A stretch of DNA of 64,000 nt from Oceanobacillus halotolerans (GTDB lineage Bacteria > Bacillota > Bacilli > Bacillales > Amphibacillaceae), in contig NZ_WIXL01000007.1 of the NCBI RefSeq assembly GCF_010993955.1, positions 96,284 through 160,283 on the forward strand, in the 5' to 3' direction. Position 1 is the stretch's first letter. The number at the start of each line of letters is the position of its first letter. Shown in pieces: positions 28,351-36,963 of the stretch. Under the pieces are notes generated by a model. That model was not told the DNA's origin. It saw only the letters and a list, made by a program, of their open reading frames with translations, and did not search any database. The position numbers and the translations under genes are program-made.

Positions 28351-28408
28351 AAGGTTCAAATTTGGTAGTACCAATTAGTAGTATAATAGAAGTAGGAAGT
28401 AGAACCTT
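28351..28408 (+). promoter_or_regulatory. Promoter/dyad region of the universal stress gene
   Basis: TATAAT at 28382-28387 lies just after a perfect palindrome TTGGTAGTACCAA (28362-28374) that includes a possible -35 with short spacing. AAGGTTC (28351-28357) and GAACCTT (28402-28408) flank the promoter as an inverted pair. The regulator is unknown. Confidence 0.4.
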
Positions 28409-28437
28409 CCTTAATCTATTGTGGGGGAGTGCTTGTT

Positions 28438-28872
28438 ATGAAAAGAAAAATTTTAGTAGCCTATGATGGTTCGGATTTGAGTAAAGAGGCCCTTGAAGAG
28501 GCCAAGCTACAAGCCAAAGGAGTACCAGAAACAGAGGTTCATATCGTATCTGTTGTGACACAAGCTGGGCCAACAACCAATATTGGTGTCGCATTAAGTA
28601 TTGAACTACAAATAGCAGAGCAATTAGAACCAGAGATGGGTAAGATTGAGGAAGCGTTCGAAAAAGAGGATATTACGATTTACACACAAGTTGTGATTGA
28701 CTATTATCAACGCAATGCAGGCCGAAAAATTTGTGAGTATGCAGAGGAAAATGAAATCGATCTAATCATGGTTGGTAGTCGTGGACTTGGCGGAGTGAAA
28801 AAAATATTTTTAGGAAGTGTCAGCAATCATATCGTCCAACATGCCCATTGCCCGATTTTAATCATTAAATAG
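28438..28872 (+). CDS. Universal stress protein, UspA family
   Basis: A 144-residue single Usp domain. It begins KILVAYDGSDLSKEALEEA and ends with the ATP-binding signature GSRGLGGVKKIFLGSVS (G-2x-G-9x-G-S/T), so it should bind nucleotide. Usps accumulate under stress or stationary phase and act in the cytoplasm; their targets are mostly unknown. GGGGGAG is 8 bases upstream of ATG 28438; GTG 28429 overlaps the site. Single gene behind a promoter with inverted repeats, sharing a bidirectional terminator with the SDR gene. Confidence 0.9.
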   Translation: MKRKILVAYDGSDLSKEALEEAKLQAKGVPETEVHIVSVVTQAGPTTNIGVALSIELQIAEQLEPEMGKIEEAFEKEDITIYTQVVIDYYQRNAGRKICEYAEENEIDLIMVGSRGLGGVKKIFLGSVSNHIVQHAHCPILIIK

Positions 28873-28881
28873 TTAGTATAA

Positions 28882-28926
28882 AAAGGAGGTGTAGTATGAA
28901 ATGGGTACTACACCTCCAAATTGTTT
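28882..28926. terminator. Bidirectional terminator between usp and SDR genes
   Basis: Twelve-bp stem GGAGGTGTAGTA / TACTACACCTCC, with A-rich and T-rich flanks on either side. Confidence 0.8.
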
Positions 28927-29703
28927 TTAGAACCAACGGCTTAAATCTGGATATCCACTGACTGCCCAGGCACCATCTACTAATAAACTTGCACCATTTA
29001 CATAACTAGCTTCTTCACTAGCCAAAAATAGTGCTGGTGCTGCAATTTCTTTTGGATCGGCAGCGCGATTCATTGGAATTCTTTCCATAAATGCCTCTTT
29101 TATTTCAGCATTCGAATTAAACCCTTCGGTTAATGGGGTATCTACCAAGCCAGGTAAAATAGCATTTACACGTATATTGTGTCGAGCTAGTTCTAGTGCG
29201 CCATTTTTCGTTAACATTTCCACACCAGCTTTTGCCGAGGTATAGGCAGCTCCAGAATACATTGGTACATGTGCATTAAGGGATGAAACATTCACAATCG
29301 CTCCACCAGACTCTTGCTTTTTCATTTGGCGTGCTTGATGTTTCATACCTAAGAATACACCATTTAATACGAGATCCACTGTGAAATTCCAATCTTCTTT
29401 GGAAAGATCTGTAATAACGCCGGCTTTACTAGCACCAGCAACGTTATACGCAAAATCTAGCTTTCCAAACTGCCCAACAGTCTTTGAAACAAGTTGTTCA
29501 TGGTCCTCTTCCTTGGTTACATCAGCTTTTACACCAATAAATTTATCCTTTAATTGTGACTCAAGCTGACGTAATCCTTCTTCATTTAGATCAGCACCAA
29601 CAACAGTCGCTCCTTCGTTTATTAACTGCTTTGTGATGGCATAACCAATCCCTGATGCTGCCCCAGTTACAAGTGCTACTTTATTCGTAAAACGTGTTGT
29701 CAT
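28927..29703 (-). CDS. Short-chain dehydrogenase/reductase
   Basis: A 258-residue classical SDR. The NAD(P) motif is TGAASGIG (residues 14-21), and the ADLNEE acidic end of beta-2 favours NAD. NVAG replaces the usual NNAG. Catalytic Ser lies in VNVSSLN and YTSAK supplies the YxxxK pair. The family oxidises or reduces alcohols/ketones; the substrate is unknown (glucose or 3-oxoacyl-like). AAAGGAGGAGA precedes ATG 29703. The upstream region carries an 8-bp-arm dyad near the promoter, suggesting repression by a dimeric regulator. Convergent with the usp gene. Confidence 0.88.
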   Translation of the reverse strand: MTTRFTNKVALVTGAASGIGYAITKQLINEGATVVGADLNEEGLRQLESQLKDKFIGVKADVTKEEDHEQLVSKTVGQFGKLDFAYNVAGASKAGVITDLSKEDWNFTVDLVLNGVFLGMKHQARQMKKQESGGAIVNVSSLNAHVPMYSGAAYTSAKAGVEMLTKNGALELARHNIRVNAILPGLVDTPLTEGFNSNAEIKEAFMERIPMNRAADPKEIAAPALFLASEEASYVNGASLLVDGAWAVSGYPDLSRWF

Positions 29704-29753
29704 TGTATCTCCTCCTTTAGAATAAAAAAGATTTAATATAATAGTATAGTAAG

Positions 29754-29773
29754 TTGATAGAATTATCTATCAA
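29754..29773 (-). promoter_or_regulatory. Dyad operator candidate upstream of the SDR gene
   Basis: TTGATAGA-ATTA-TCTATCAA, a perfect 8-bp inverted repeat, adjoins a TATACT -10 on the minus strand (29745-29750). The regulator is not adjacent. Confidence 0.45.
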
Positions 29774-29973
29774 TTATGTCTATCTATGGTAGAAAAATAG
29801 TGAAGGAAGTTTTAAGTGATAATAACCTCTAATTGTATCTTGAGTATAGGAGTCAGGATTTTAATCCATGAATCTTCCAATTGATATGGCAATTTCACTG
29901 GGAATCTCTTAAAATAAGAGTAAGTACCGATTTTTCATTTGGGTAGGAGGTTATCTCAATCGTTAGTGTTGAA

Positions 29974-30210
29974 TTGATCATTTTTTTGGTTGTCTTATTT
30001 CTGATTGCCTTAATTGGAACAATGTATGTTTTTAAACAGGAAGAAAAGAAATTAAAGCAGTATGAACACGAAGATACGGTCGAAAATGAATTGAAGCGCT
30101 CACATGAATATGAAACACAATCATTATCATCAAATGTACCTAGGCTGTTATGGATTTATAGTATTACCATTGTGTTATCATTAATTGTCTTTCTTATATA
30201 TGTCATGTAA
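29974..30210 (+). CDS. Small single-pass/two-helix membrane protein, unknown
   Basis: About 78-83 residues: an N-terminal hydrophobic helix (IIFLVVLFLIALIGTMYVF), a charged middle (KQEEKKLKQYEHEDT) and a C-terminal helix (LLWIYSITIVLSLIVFLIYVM). TTG 29974 is the only conventional start, but the strong AGGAGG at 29945-29950 lies 23 bases away. It is perfectly spaced (8 nt) for an in-frame ATC at 29959, which would add VSVEL. It lies 24 bp ahead of rbsK and is probably co-transcribed with it. I do not recognise the family. Confidence 0.6.
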   Translation: MIIFLVVLFLIALIGTMYVFKQEEKKLKQYEHEDTVENELKRSHEYETQSLSSNVPRLLWIYSITIVLSLIVFLIYVM

Positions 30211-30234
30211 TCAAACTATTGGAGGAAGTATGAA

Positions 30235-31128
30235 ATGACGAAACAAGCAACTGTCTGTGTAATCGGTAGTATCAACATGGACTTGACTATTACGACGACA
30301 AAAATGCCAAAACAGGGCGAGACTGTATTAGGTGGGGATTTTGCAACATATCCTGGCGGAAAAGGAGCGAACCAAGCAGTTGCTGCTGCTAGACTTGGGG
30401 CGAACGTCCATATGATTGGAGCTGTTGGGCAAGATGAGTTTGGAACATCCCTTTTAAACCATTTAAAAACAGAAGGTATTCATGTAGATGGAATAGTAAG
30501 TAGCAACGAAGCCTCAACAGGTGTTGCCAATATTATTCTTTCTGAACAGGATAACCGTATCATTGTGGCATCTGGTGCAAATAAAACTGTATCGCCAGAA
30601 CTTGTTGACCAATATCAAGAGCTGATTAAACAAAGTGATATGGTGTTACTGCAATTAGAAATTCCAATAGAAACGGTTTTACACACGGTTGAACTTGCCT
30701 CTAGTTATGGGGTTCCTGTTATTGTAAATCCTGCACCTTATCAGGAATTACCAGATGCACTTCTAAAAGGTGCAACATATGTAACTCCAAATGAAATTGA
30801 AGCACAAGCAATGCAAGAACATAGTGGGATTCAATCGATTCTTGATAAACAAATTATTACCAAAGGCGAACATGGCGTTGATTATATTGATGGTGGACAG
30901 CAATTTACAATACCAAGCTTTCAAGTGGAGGTGAGAGATACCACTGGTGCAGGTGATACCTTTAATGGTGCATTGGCAAGATCTCTTGGAGAAGGCGCCT
31001 CGCTGAAGGAAGCTATTTATAAAGCTAATGCTGCGGCAGCCATTTCTGTTACAAAAGTAGGTGCACAAGGTGGCATGCCAACCAAAGAAGAAGTTGAAAA
31101 ATTTATCAAAGAACAAAATCAAGAGTAG
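30235..31128 (+). CDS. rbsK: Ribokinase
   Basis: A 297-residue PfkB-family sugar kinase phosphorylating ribose to ribose-5-phosphate. N-terminal ribose motif GSINMDLTI and PGGKGANQAVAAARLG, and the C-terminal anion-hole/catalytic motif DTTGAGDTFNGA are all present. Full length. GGAGGAAG precedes ATG 30235. It stands directly before a nucleoside hydrolase rather than in an rbs transport operon. The logic is salvage: the hydrolase frees ribose from nucleosides and RbsK activates it for the pentose phosphate pathway. No ribose ABC transporter or RbsR is seen here. Confidence 0.93.
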   Translation: MTKQATVCVIGSINMDLTITTTKMPKQGETVLGGDFATYPGGKGANQAVAAARLGANVHMIGAVGQDEFGTSLLNHLKTEGIHVDGIVSSNEASTGVANIILSEQDNRIIVASGANKTVSPELVDQYQELIKQSDMVLLQLEIPIETVLHTVELASSYGVPVIVNPAPYQELPDALLKGATYVTPNEIEAQAMQEHSGIQSILDKQIITKGEHGVDYIDGGQQFTIPSFQVEVRDTTGAGDTFNGALARSLGEGASLKEAIYKANAAAAISVTKVGAQGGMPTKEEVEKFIKEQNQE

Positions 31129-31170
31129 ACCCTACTATTTTACGTGGGTATTAACTAAGGAGCGATCATA

Positions 31171-32112
31171 TTGGAAAAGGTTATTTTAGATGTCGATACA
31201 GGAATTGATGATGCATTAGCCATTCTCTTAGCAGCAGAAAGTAAACAATTAGATATACTCGGAGTAACAGCTGTAAATGGAAATGTTCCAATTGATACGG
31301 TTGTAACGAACACGAAAAAGGTATTGCAGTTATTTGATAACATGAATACGATTCCTGTTTATAAAGGTGCTCATCAGCCAATTTTGCGCTCGACACATTA
31401 TGCATTTCATGTTCATGGAGAAGATGGATTAGGTGGAGCATTGCAGGATATGGAAGTAGCAAAAAATGAGGATATGTATGCACCTGATTTCATCATTGAA
31501 CAGGCTCGTAAACACAAAGGAGAGCTCACACTTATTATGGTCGGTCCTTTAACCAATTTGGCCTTAGCTGTACAAAAGGAGCCTAGGTTATCAGATTGGG
31601 TCAAAAAAGTAGTCGTAATGGGTGGTCTTGTGTCAGAAGGTGGCAAAGGGAATACATTACCAACATCTGAATTTAATATATATGCTGATGCAGAGGCTGC
31701 TAAGATGGTATTTCATTCTGGTCTTCGCATTCAATTAGTTAGTTTAGATGTAACCTTAAAGGCGTTTCTTACAAAGGAACGTATCGAGCAATTAAAGGGA
31801 ACGAAATATTACGAGTTTGTCATGCAAAGTACAGAAATTTACAGGGAGATGGCTCGTAAAAAGTTCGATTTAGAAGGCTGTGCCTTACATGATCCATTAA
31901 CGGTTGGAGTGGTCATTGATCCAACATTGGTGGAAACAGAGACCTACTACGTTGATGTGGAGACAAAAGGAGAAATAAGCTACGGGCAAACGGTATGTGA
32001 CTTTCGCAACCTCTTAGGAAAAGAGCCGAATGTGGAAATTTGCTTAGATGTAGATCATAAGCGATTTATTGATTTATTTATAGAGACACTGCGAGTAAAC
32101 GAAAATAAATAG
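31171..32112 (+). CDS. Inosine/uridine-preferring nucleoside hydrolase
   Basis: A 313-residue member of the IUNH family that splits ribonucleosides into base and ribose. The N-terminal calcium-binding motif is ILDVDTGIDDA; further ligands are in TAVNGN and the conserved C-terminal LHDPL histidine/aspartate region. HGEDGLGG and MVGPLTNLALA are family hallmarks. The TTG start at 31171 follows AAGGAG by 8 bases. It is 42 bp after rbsK and ends with a terminator, closing a likely three-gene operon. The pyrimidine or purine preference is not predictable. Confidence 0.92.
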   Translation: MEKVILDVDTGIDDALAILLAAESKQLDILGVTAVNGNVPIDTVVTNTKKVLQLFDNMNTIPVYKGAHQPILRSTHYAFHVHGEDGLGGALQDMEVAKNEDMYAPDFIIEQARKHKGELTLIMVGPLTNLALAVQKEPRLSDWVKKVVVMGGLVSEGGKGNTLPTSEFNIYADAEAAKMVFHSGLRIQLVSLDVTLKAFLTKERIEQLKGTKYYEFVMQSTEIYREMARKKFDLEGCALHDPLTVGVVIDPTLVETETYYVDVETKGEISYGQTVCDFRNLLGKEPNVEICLDVDHKRFIDLFIETLRVNENK

Positions 32113-32116
32113 AATG

Positions 32117-32153
32117 ATACCCCAAGATGGTTAGAAATGTCTTGGGGGTTTTT
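32117..32153 (+). terminator. Terminator of the nucleoside salvage operon
   Basis: Stem ACCCCAAGA / TCTTGGGGG with 12-nt loop and TTTTTA tail. Confidence 0.85.
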
Positions 32154-32187
32154 ATTGCAAAGTTTATAAAAGCGTGTTGCTTTCAAG

Positions 32188-32796
32188 TATGAAACATCCT
32201 GCATATAAGATGTATTATACGCAATAGTTTTAGCTATGAAAATCGCTACGGAAATATACTTCGCTTTCACCATGGGCATAAGTGCGACATCTGTTCAACT
32301 GTTCGTTTCACAGTGTCTACTTTACCGCGGGTGGCTGTTGAGCCTCCTCGTGCTACTCGTCTTTAGGGGTCTCACCTATGCCTCTTCGACGAACAGGACG
32401 TTCTAGTGTCGGCGTTGGTCACAGGACGTGACCGACGTTAGCCGACGAACTGCAGGAGTCTCCGTATATTTCCTACGCTTGTGATATGTTTTTGGCTAAG
32501 TCATTATTTATAGTAATCGTTTTTATGGAGTTATGGTCAGCCTAATAATTGTTGGGAAGCTATTCCAAGCTGCGGAAAATGCGAGACTCCTACGGGAAAA
32601 GGAACAGTCTGAAGACCCCACAGCGAGCGTACTTTGCTCGCGAGGAGGCTGAAGCGTTCCCCGAGGAAAGCGAGTGTTTTCCGCTGCGGTGGTTGAGCAC
32701 TCATCCTATAAAGGATGATAAGGAAATATATTAAAACTATTGCGCACAATATAGATTATGCGTAAAAACAACAAAGTATACGAAAAGTGCCTTTAT
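32188..32796 (+). repeat. Foldback repeat R3, copy B (diverged, with extra block)
   Basis: Begins with the R3 left end (GTATGAAACATCCTGCATAT) and ends with CAAAGTATACGAAAAGTGCC. It carries the CTTTCACCATGGGCATAAG block and an AGGACGTTCTAGTGTCGGCG block also seen at 51030, so it is a mosaic. No credible gene inside. Confidence 0.6.
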
Positions 32797-32802
32797 TTTA
32801 GT

Positions 32803-33411
32803 TTACGTAATAGACGTTTTAAATACTTTTCTACTATTCTTTCCCTGGATAATTTCTAATAACTTCTCTGTCATGAATTTAGAGGAATAACGGAACCCTC
32901 CTTGAACCCATTCAATGATCAGCCCAAGTAGTGCATGTGCATGGTAACTTGCCAAAAACTCGCTTTTTAGGTTGGATTGATGGTTATTGATTAATAAATC
33001 TTGTAATAGTAGATTTTTTATGACATCACCTAGTTTATTTTGTAACTCTTGTAAGTCTGGGGATGTAAGCATTAAGGAATAAAAGGTTGCATGGCTTTGT
33101 ACGTGATCAAAAATTTTAATAGCAGAAGTAGATAGAGTGGAGATATCAAACCTATCTATATTTTGATATGGTTGCCGATAAGCATTGACTAAATCTTCCA
33201 ACACATCGTCAATCATGGCTTCTAGTAATTCTTCTTTGTATTGATAATGGTTATAAAATGTTCCACGATTTACATCTGCCTGTTGGACAATTTCTGAAAT
33301 CGAAATGGCCTGGAAAGGTTTTTGTTCCATAAGAATGAGGAGTGCGTCTTTTAATTGCTTTTGTGTACGAAGAACCCTTCGATCTTTGCAATTCGAAACA
33401 TTAGTCGACAT
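32803..33411 (-). CDS. TetR/AcrR-family transcriptional regulator
   Basis: A 202-residue regulator. The N-terminal TetR DNA-binding domain is clear: RTQKQLKDALLILMEQKPF, then ISISEIVQQADVNRGTFYNHY with its turn and recognition helix. The C-terminal helical domain resembles the group found in B. subtilis YxbF and DhaS-type proteins. GAAGGG is close to ATG 33411; GTG 33423 is the alternative. Divergent from the next SDR gene, which it most likely controls from the 177-189 bp between them, where TGCTTATTGA occurs twice. The ligand is unknown. Confidence 0.85.
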   Translation of the reverse strand: MSTNVSNCKDRRVLRTQKQLKDALLILMEQKPFQAISISEIVQQADVNRGTFYNHYQYKEELLEAMIDDVLEDLVNAYRQPYQNIDRFDISTLSTSAIKIFDHVQSHATFYSLMLTSPDLQELQNKLGDVIKNLLLQDLLINNHQSNLKSEFLASYHAHALLGLIIEWVQGGFRYSSKFMTEKLLEIIQGKNSRKVFKTSIT

Positions 33412-33501
33412 ATATCCCTTCACCTGTCCTTTATTTACCTATTATTATACAAAACTACCAAAGATTGATGCTTATTGAACAAAATAGAGTTTATTTGCTT
33501 A

Positions 33502-33530
33502 TTGATAGGACTCCTTAGTAGAATTATACT
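33502..33530 (+). promoter_or_regulatory. Sigma-A promoter of the SDR gene
   Basis: -35 TTGATA (33502-33507), 17-bp spacer, -10 TATACT (33525-33530). The -35 overlaps the second of two direct repeats TGCTTATTGA, a possible binding site of the divergent TetR protein. Confidence 0.6.
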
Positions 33531-33570
33531 ATAAATAGAAGTCAGATTATACAAACGTTTTTGACAAAAG

Positions 33571-33584
33571 TGAAAACGATTTCA
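33571..33584 (+). promoter_or_regulatory. cre site (CcpA box)
   Basis: TGAAAACGATTTCA matches the cre core TGNNARCGNWWWCA at every position. It lies 40 bp past the -10 and 16 bp before the SDR start, a roadblock position for CcpA repression. Confidence 0.6.
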
Positions 33585-33600
33585 AAAAGGAGGAAAATGT

Positions 33601-34359
33601 ATGAGGTTAGAAGGAAAGGTCGCTGTTGTAACTGGAGCAGGATCCGGAATGGGAAAAGAAATTGCAAAGTTGTATGCCAAAGAAGGCGCAAGTGTTATCG
33701 TATCTGATATTAACGAAGAAGGTGCGAATCAAACCGTACAAGATATTGAAGCAGATGGTGGAAAAGCCAAAGCGGTTGTTGCGAACGTAGCAAAAGAAGA
33801 TGATGTCCAACATATGATTGATGAAGCAGTTAATACATATGGGACACTCGATATTTTAGTTAATAATGCAGGTATTATGGATAATATGGTCCCTGCTGGT
33901 GACTTGACTGATGAGTTATGGGACAGAGTTTTAAGTATTAATACATCTGGTGTCATGCGTGCTACACGTAAAGCATTATCTATTTTTATGGAAAAAGAAA
34001 GTGGAGTGATTGTAAATATCGCATCAGCAGCAGGACTTGCTGGTTCGAGAGCAGGTGCAGCGTACACAGCTTCCAAACATGCAGTAGTAGGATTCACAAA
34101 AAATGTTGGGTTCCAATATGCAACTAAAGGAATTCGTTGTAATGCTATTGCACCAGGTGGTGTTAATACGAACATTGGTACGACTATGGCGGATCCGAAT
34201 AAATTTGGGATGGAACGAGCAACTATTGGAGCAAGTGCAAATCCGAGAAGTGGTGAACCTGAAGAAATTGCCAATATTGCTCTTTTCCTTGCGTCTGATG
34301 ATGCGTCCTTTGTTAATGCAGACGTGATTCGAGTAGATGCTGGATGGTTGGCATATTAG
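33601..34359 (+). CDS. Short-chain dehydrogenase/reductase under TetR/CcpA control
   Basis: A 252-residue classical SDR with cofactor motif TGAGSGMG, NNAG, catalytic serine in VNIASAAG and YTASK for the Tyr/Lys pair. VSDINEEG after beta-2 suggests NAD. The length and the C-terminal NADVIRVDAGW are typical. AAAAAGGAGG precedes ATG 33601. It is the divergent partner of a TetR gene, with a cre site in its leader, so it is probably a catabolic or detoxifying dehydrogenase repressed on good carbon sources (inference). The substrate is unknown. Confidence 0.88.
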   Translation: MRLEGKVAVVTGAGSGMGKEIAKLYAKEGASVIVSDINEEGANQTVQDIEADGGKAKAVVANVAKEDDVQHMIDEAVNTYGTLDILVNNAGIMDNMVPAGDLTDELWDRVLSINTSGVMRATRKALSIFMEKESGVIVNIASAAGLAGSRAGAAYTASKHAVVGFTKNVGFQYATKGIRCNAIAPGGVNTNIGTTMADPNKFGMERATIGASANPRSGEPEEIANIALFLASDDASFVNADVIRVDAGWLAY

Positions 34360-34404
34360 ATAATATTGGTGAAGTTTGATAAAGTTAATAGAAATTTTGT
34401 GGCT

Positions 34405-34455
34405 CTCCCTACATAGTGAAATAAAGGTTTCCACTATGTAGGGAGTTTATTTATG
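34405..34455 (+). terminator. Terminator after the SDR gene
   Basis: Fourteen-bp perfect stem CTCCCTACATAGTG / CACTATGTAGGGAG followed by TTTATTTAT. Confidence 0.85.
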
Positions 34456-34457
34456 TA

Positions 34458-34526
34458 TTGACAATTTAGATAAAACCTAATAATCTATACAACATGACCA
34501 ATTGGTTACATATATGACTTACTGGT
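34458..34526 (+). promoter_or_regulatory. Promoter with tandem TetR operators
   Basis: -35 TTGACA (34458-34463), 17-bp spacer, -10 TAATCT (34481-34486). Immediately downstream are two copies of ATGACnnnnnGGT, at 34494-34506 (containing palindrome ACCAATTGGT) and 34514-34526, exactly 20 bp apart, just before the TetR start at 34543. The layout fits autorepression by the TetR protein. Confidence 0.65.
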
Positions 34527-34542
34527 CTTTAGGGGGATTCAG

Positions 34543-35409
34543 ATGAGTAAACGAACAGAATTAATGAATCAAGCCACCCATTTATTTTCCAAAAAAGGTT
34601 TTCATCAAACCTCAGTTCAAGAAATAGCACAAGCAACAGGAATTTCAAAGGGTGCTTTTTATAAACACTTTCAATCAAAAGAAAATATCCTCATTACAAT
34701 TTTAAATCAATACTACGAAAAAATATTAGAACATGCTACTTCTAAAAATACATCTACCAATTTATCAAAAAAAGAAATGATGAAGCAAAACCTTGAGGCT
34801 GAATTAGAAGAATGGTTTGCTAATCGTGAGTTTTTCACGGTACTATTTCGTGATTTTCCACCAAATGAAAACGAAGATATTACTGCAATTATGAAGAAGT
34901 TAAATACTTCCTTAATGGAAAATCACCGCAAACGCTTATTAGATGCCTATGGAAGTGCTATTAACCCATTTATATTTGACCTTGTCGTCATTCTAAGAGG
35001 GATGTTAAAGGAATATATTATATTTGTGATATTTCAACAAAAAAATATTTCGATTCCTAAATTAGCTGATTTTATTGTTTCGAGTATTGATGCAATCGTT
35101 GAGTCTTTAGACGAAATGGAACCAGTATTAGTAGAGGAAACTGTCCATCTAGAGAAGATCAATGTTGAAGCAGAATTAAAAAAACGTTTAGAACAGGTAC
35201 AGAAAGATATTGAAAGCTCTTCTGTACTTACGGTTGATAAACAAAAATTATTAGATGCTGTCCATGCACTACAGGAAGAATTAATCAAGGAAAAGCCAAA
35301 ATCATTCTTAATCGAAGCACTCTTTACGTATCTTAAAACAGAAAAAAGTTTGGAAGAACAAGTGATAATCTTAGAAAATATTTTTATTAATCACAGTGGA
35401 AAGCTTTAA
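34543..35409 (+). CDS. TetR-family regulator of the adjacent MFS efflux gene
   Basis: A 288-residue TetR regulator, longer than usual because of a C-terminal extension with coiled-coil character (KKRLEQVQKDIESS). The HTH is TSVQEIAQATGISKGAFYKHF (about residues 24-44). The pairing of a 288-residue TetR with a downstream DHA2 drug transporter resembles B. subtilis YcnC-YcnB (from memory). GGGGG precedes ATG 34543. The gene is followed after 52 bp by the transporter and shares its promoter. It likely represses both genes through the two operators before it, released by a drug-like ligand. Confidence 0.85.
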   Translation: MSKRTELMNQATHLFSKKGFHQTSVQEIAQATGISKGAFYKHFQSKENILITILNQYYEKILEHATSKNTSTNLSKKEMMKQNLEAELEEWFANREFFTVLFRDFPPNENEDITAIMKKLNTSLMENHRKRLLDAYGSAINPFIFDLVVILRGMLKEYIIFVIFQQKNISIPKLADFIVSSIDAIVESLDEMEPVLVEETVHLEKINVEAELKKRLEQVQKDIESSSVLTVDKQKLLDAVHALQEELIKEKPKSFLIEALFTYLKTEKSLEEQVIILENIFINHSGKL

Positions 35410-35461
35410 AATGGGCAGGTTTTACGGTACACCATGAAAAAATGAGAAGAGAGGGAAACAT

Positions 35462-36907
35462 ATGGGGGAAAACGTAGACAATACACCGAGTAATCAACCA
35501 ATCAGCCGAATACCAATTATGATTGTATTAATCTCGGGTGCCTTTGTGGCAATTCTAAATCAAACTTTATTAGGTACAGCACTGCCACCAATTATGCATG
35601 ATTTAGGATTGACAGAAAATACAGTACAATGGCTCCAATCCATTTTTATGTTGGTAAATGGAATTATGATACCAATAACAGCCTTTTTAATTGGCCGTTT
35701 TACAACAAGAAGGTTATTCTTAACAGCAATGACTACATTCGCTTTTGGTACTTTGATCTGTGCGATTGCGCCCAGTTTCGGATTATTGATGGTAGGAAGA
35801 ATCTTACAAGCGGCTGGTGCTGGGATTATGATGCCACTCATGCAAACGATTCTATTTCTGATTTTCCCTATAGAAAAACGCGGTGCGGCAATGGGGATGT
35901 TTGGGTTAGTCATTGCATTTGCCCCTGCAATTGGTCCTACACTTTCAGGCTGGCTTGTAGAGCATTATCCATGGAGAAGCCTATTCTATGTCGTTTTACC
36001 TATTGCCATTGTAGATATCATTGTAGCGTATTATATTCTTAAAAATGTTACGAAACGAACATTCCCCAAAATTGATCCATTATCAATCGTTTTATCGACG
36101 TTTGGATTCGGCGGTCTATTGTATGGCTTTAGTGTTGCTGGTGATATGGGTTGGGTAAACTGGCAAGTGATTGGCTCCTTAATCATTGGAACGATTGCAT
36201 TAAGTTGGTTTATTACTAGACAATTGAAGTTAGAACAACCGATTCTAGAATTTCGAGTGTTTAAGAACAAAATATTCACGTTAACGACAGCACTTGGGAT
36301 GATTGTATTTATCGTCATGATTGGAGCAGCTGTCATTTTACCATTACTCATGCAAAATATGTTAGGTTTTTCGCCAATGATGTCAGGTCTTGCATTGTTA
36401 CCTGGTGCAGCTGTAATGGGCTTAATGAACCCTATTACAGGTAGGTTGTTTGATAAATATGGAGCTAGGTGGTTATCGATTATCGGTCTTTCGATTGTTG
36501 TTGTGACAACCTTTATGTTCGCCGCTCTTAGTGCTGACACATCCTTTACGTATATTGCAGTGGTAAATGCTATTCGGATGTTAGGGGTTGCGATGGTCAT
36601 GATGCCAGTGACAACAGCAGGCTTAAATCAGCTTTCCTCAACGATGATTCCACATGGTACAGCAATGAATAATACGATGAGGCAAGTAGCAGGTGCGGTT
36701 GGGACTGCATTACTCGTAACGGTAATGACAACTAGTTCACAACCAGATCAAGGTGTAGAGGGACTTGTACATGGGGTGAACGTATCATTTATAGTGGCTG
36801 GTATGTTTGCAATTATTGGTCTTGTCATGACATTCTTTATTAAGCCCAAAAATATAGAAACAGCAAAAGAGGAAACGGTTGAAAGCAAAGAGGCACAACA
36901 AGCATAA
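35462..36907 (+). CDS. DHA2-family MFS multidrug exporter, copy 1
   Basis: A 481-residue transporter with 14 predicted membrane helices. Family marks are LNQTLLGTALPPIM in helix 1, the motif A region IGRFTTRRLF, and antiporter motif C around FAPAIGPTLSGWLVE. These are proton-driven drug or toxic-compound exporters (EmrB/QacA/LmrB type). GAGAGGGA precedes ATG 35462. It is co-transcribed with the TetR gene. Two close paralogues lie at 44469-45902 and 48923-50384. Ends at a shared terminator with the converging NRDE gene. Confidence 0.9.
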   Translation: MGENVDNTPSNQPISRIPIMIVLISGAFVAILNQTLLGTALPPIMHDLGLTENTVQWLQSIFMLVNGIMIPITAFLIGRFTTRRLFLTAMTTFAFGTLICAIAPSFGLLMVGRILQAAGAGIMMPLMQTILFLIFPIEKRGAAMGMFGLVIAFAPAIGPTLSGWLVEHYPWRSLFYVVLPIAIVDIIVAYYILKNVTKRTFPKIDPLSIVLSTFGFGGLLYGFSVAGDMGWVNWQVIGSLIIGTIALSWFITRQLKLEQPILEFRVFKNKIFTLTTALGMIVFIVMIGAAVILPLLMQNMLGFSPMMSGLALLPGAAVMGLMNPITGRLFDKYGARWLSIIGLSIVVVTTFMFAALSADTSFTYIAVVNAIRMLGVAMVMMPVTTAGLNQLSSTMIPHGTAMNNTMRQVAGAVGTALLVTVMTTSSQPDQGVEGLVHGVNVSFIVAGMFAIIGLVMTFFIKPKNIETAKEETVESKEAQQA

Positions 36908-36917
36908 CTGTTATAGA

Positions 36918-36963
36918 AACTCCCCATCACTTCCTTTACAAGAGGAAGGTTGACGGGGAGTTA
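36918..36963. terminator. Bidirectional terminator between MFS and NRDE genes
   Basis: AACTCCCC...TCACTTCCT pairs with AGGAAGGTTGA...GGGGAGTT, reaching into the NRDE stop codon. Confidence 0.8.

Noticed and set aside
36031..36600. 189-codon open frame antisense to MFS copy 1 (similar ones at 33729-34274 and 45245-45625)
   Set aside because: They mirror codon usage of the sense genes, lack ribosome sites and recur on all paralogues as expected for shadows.
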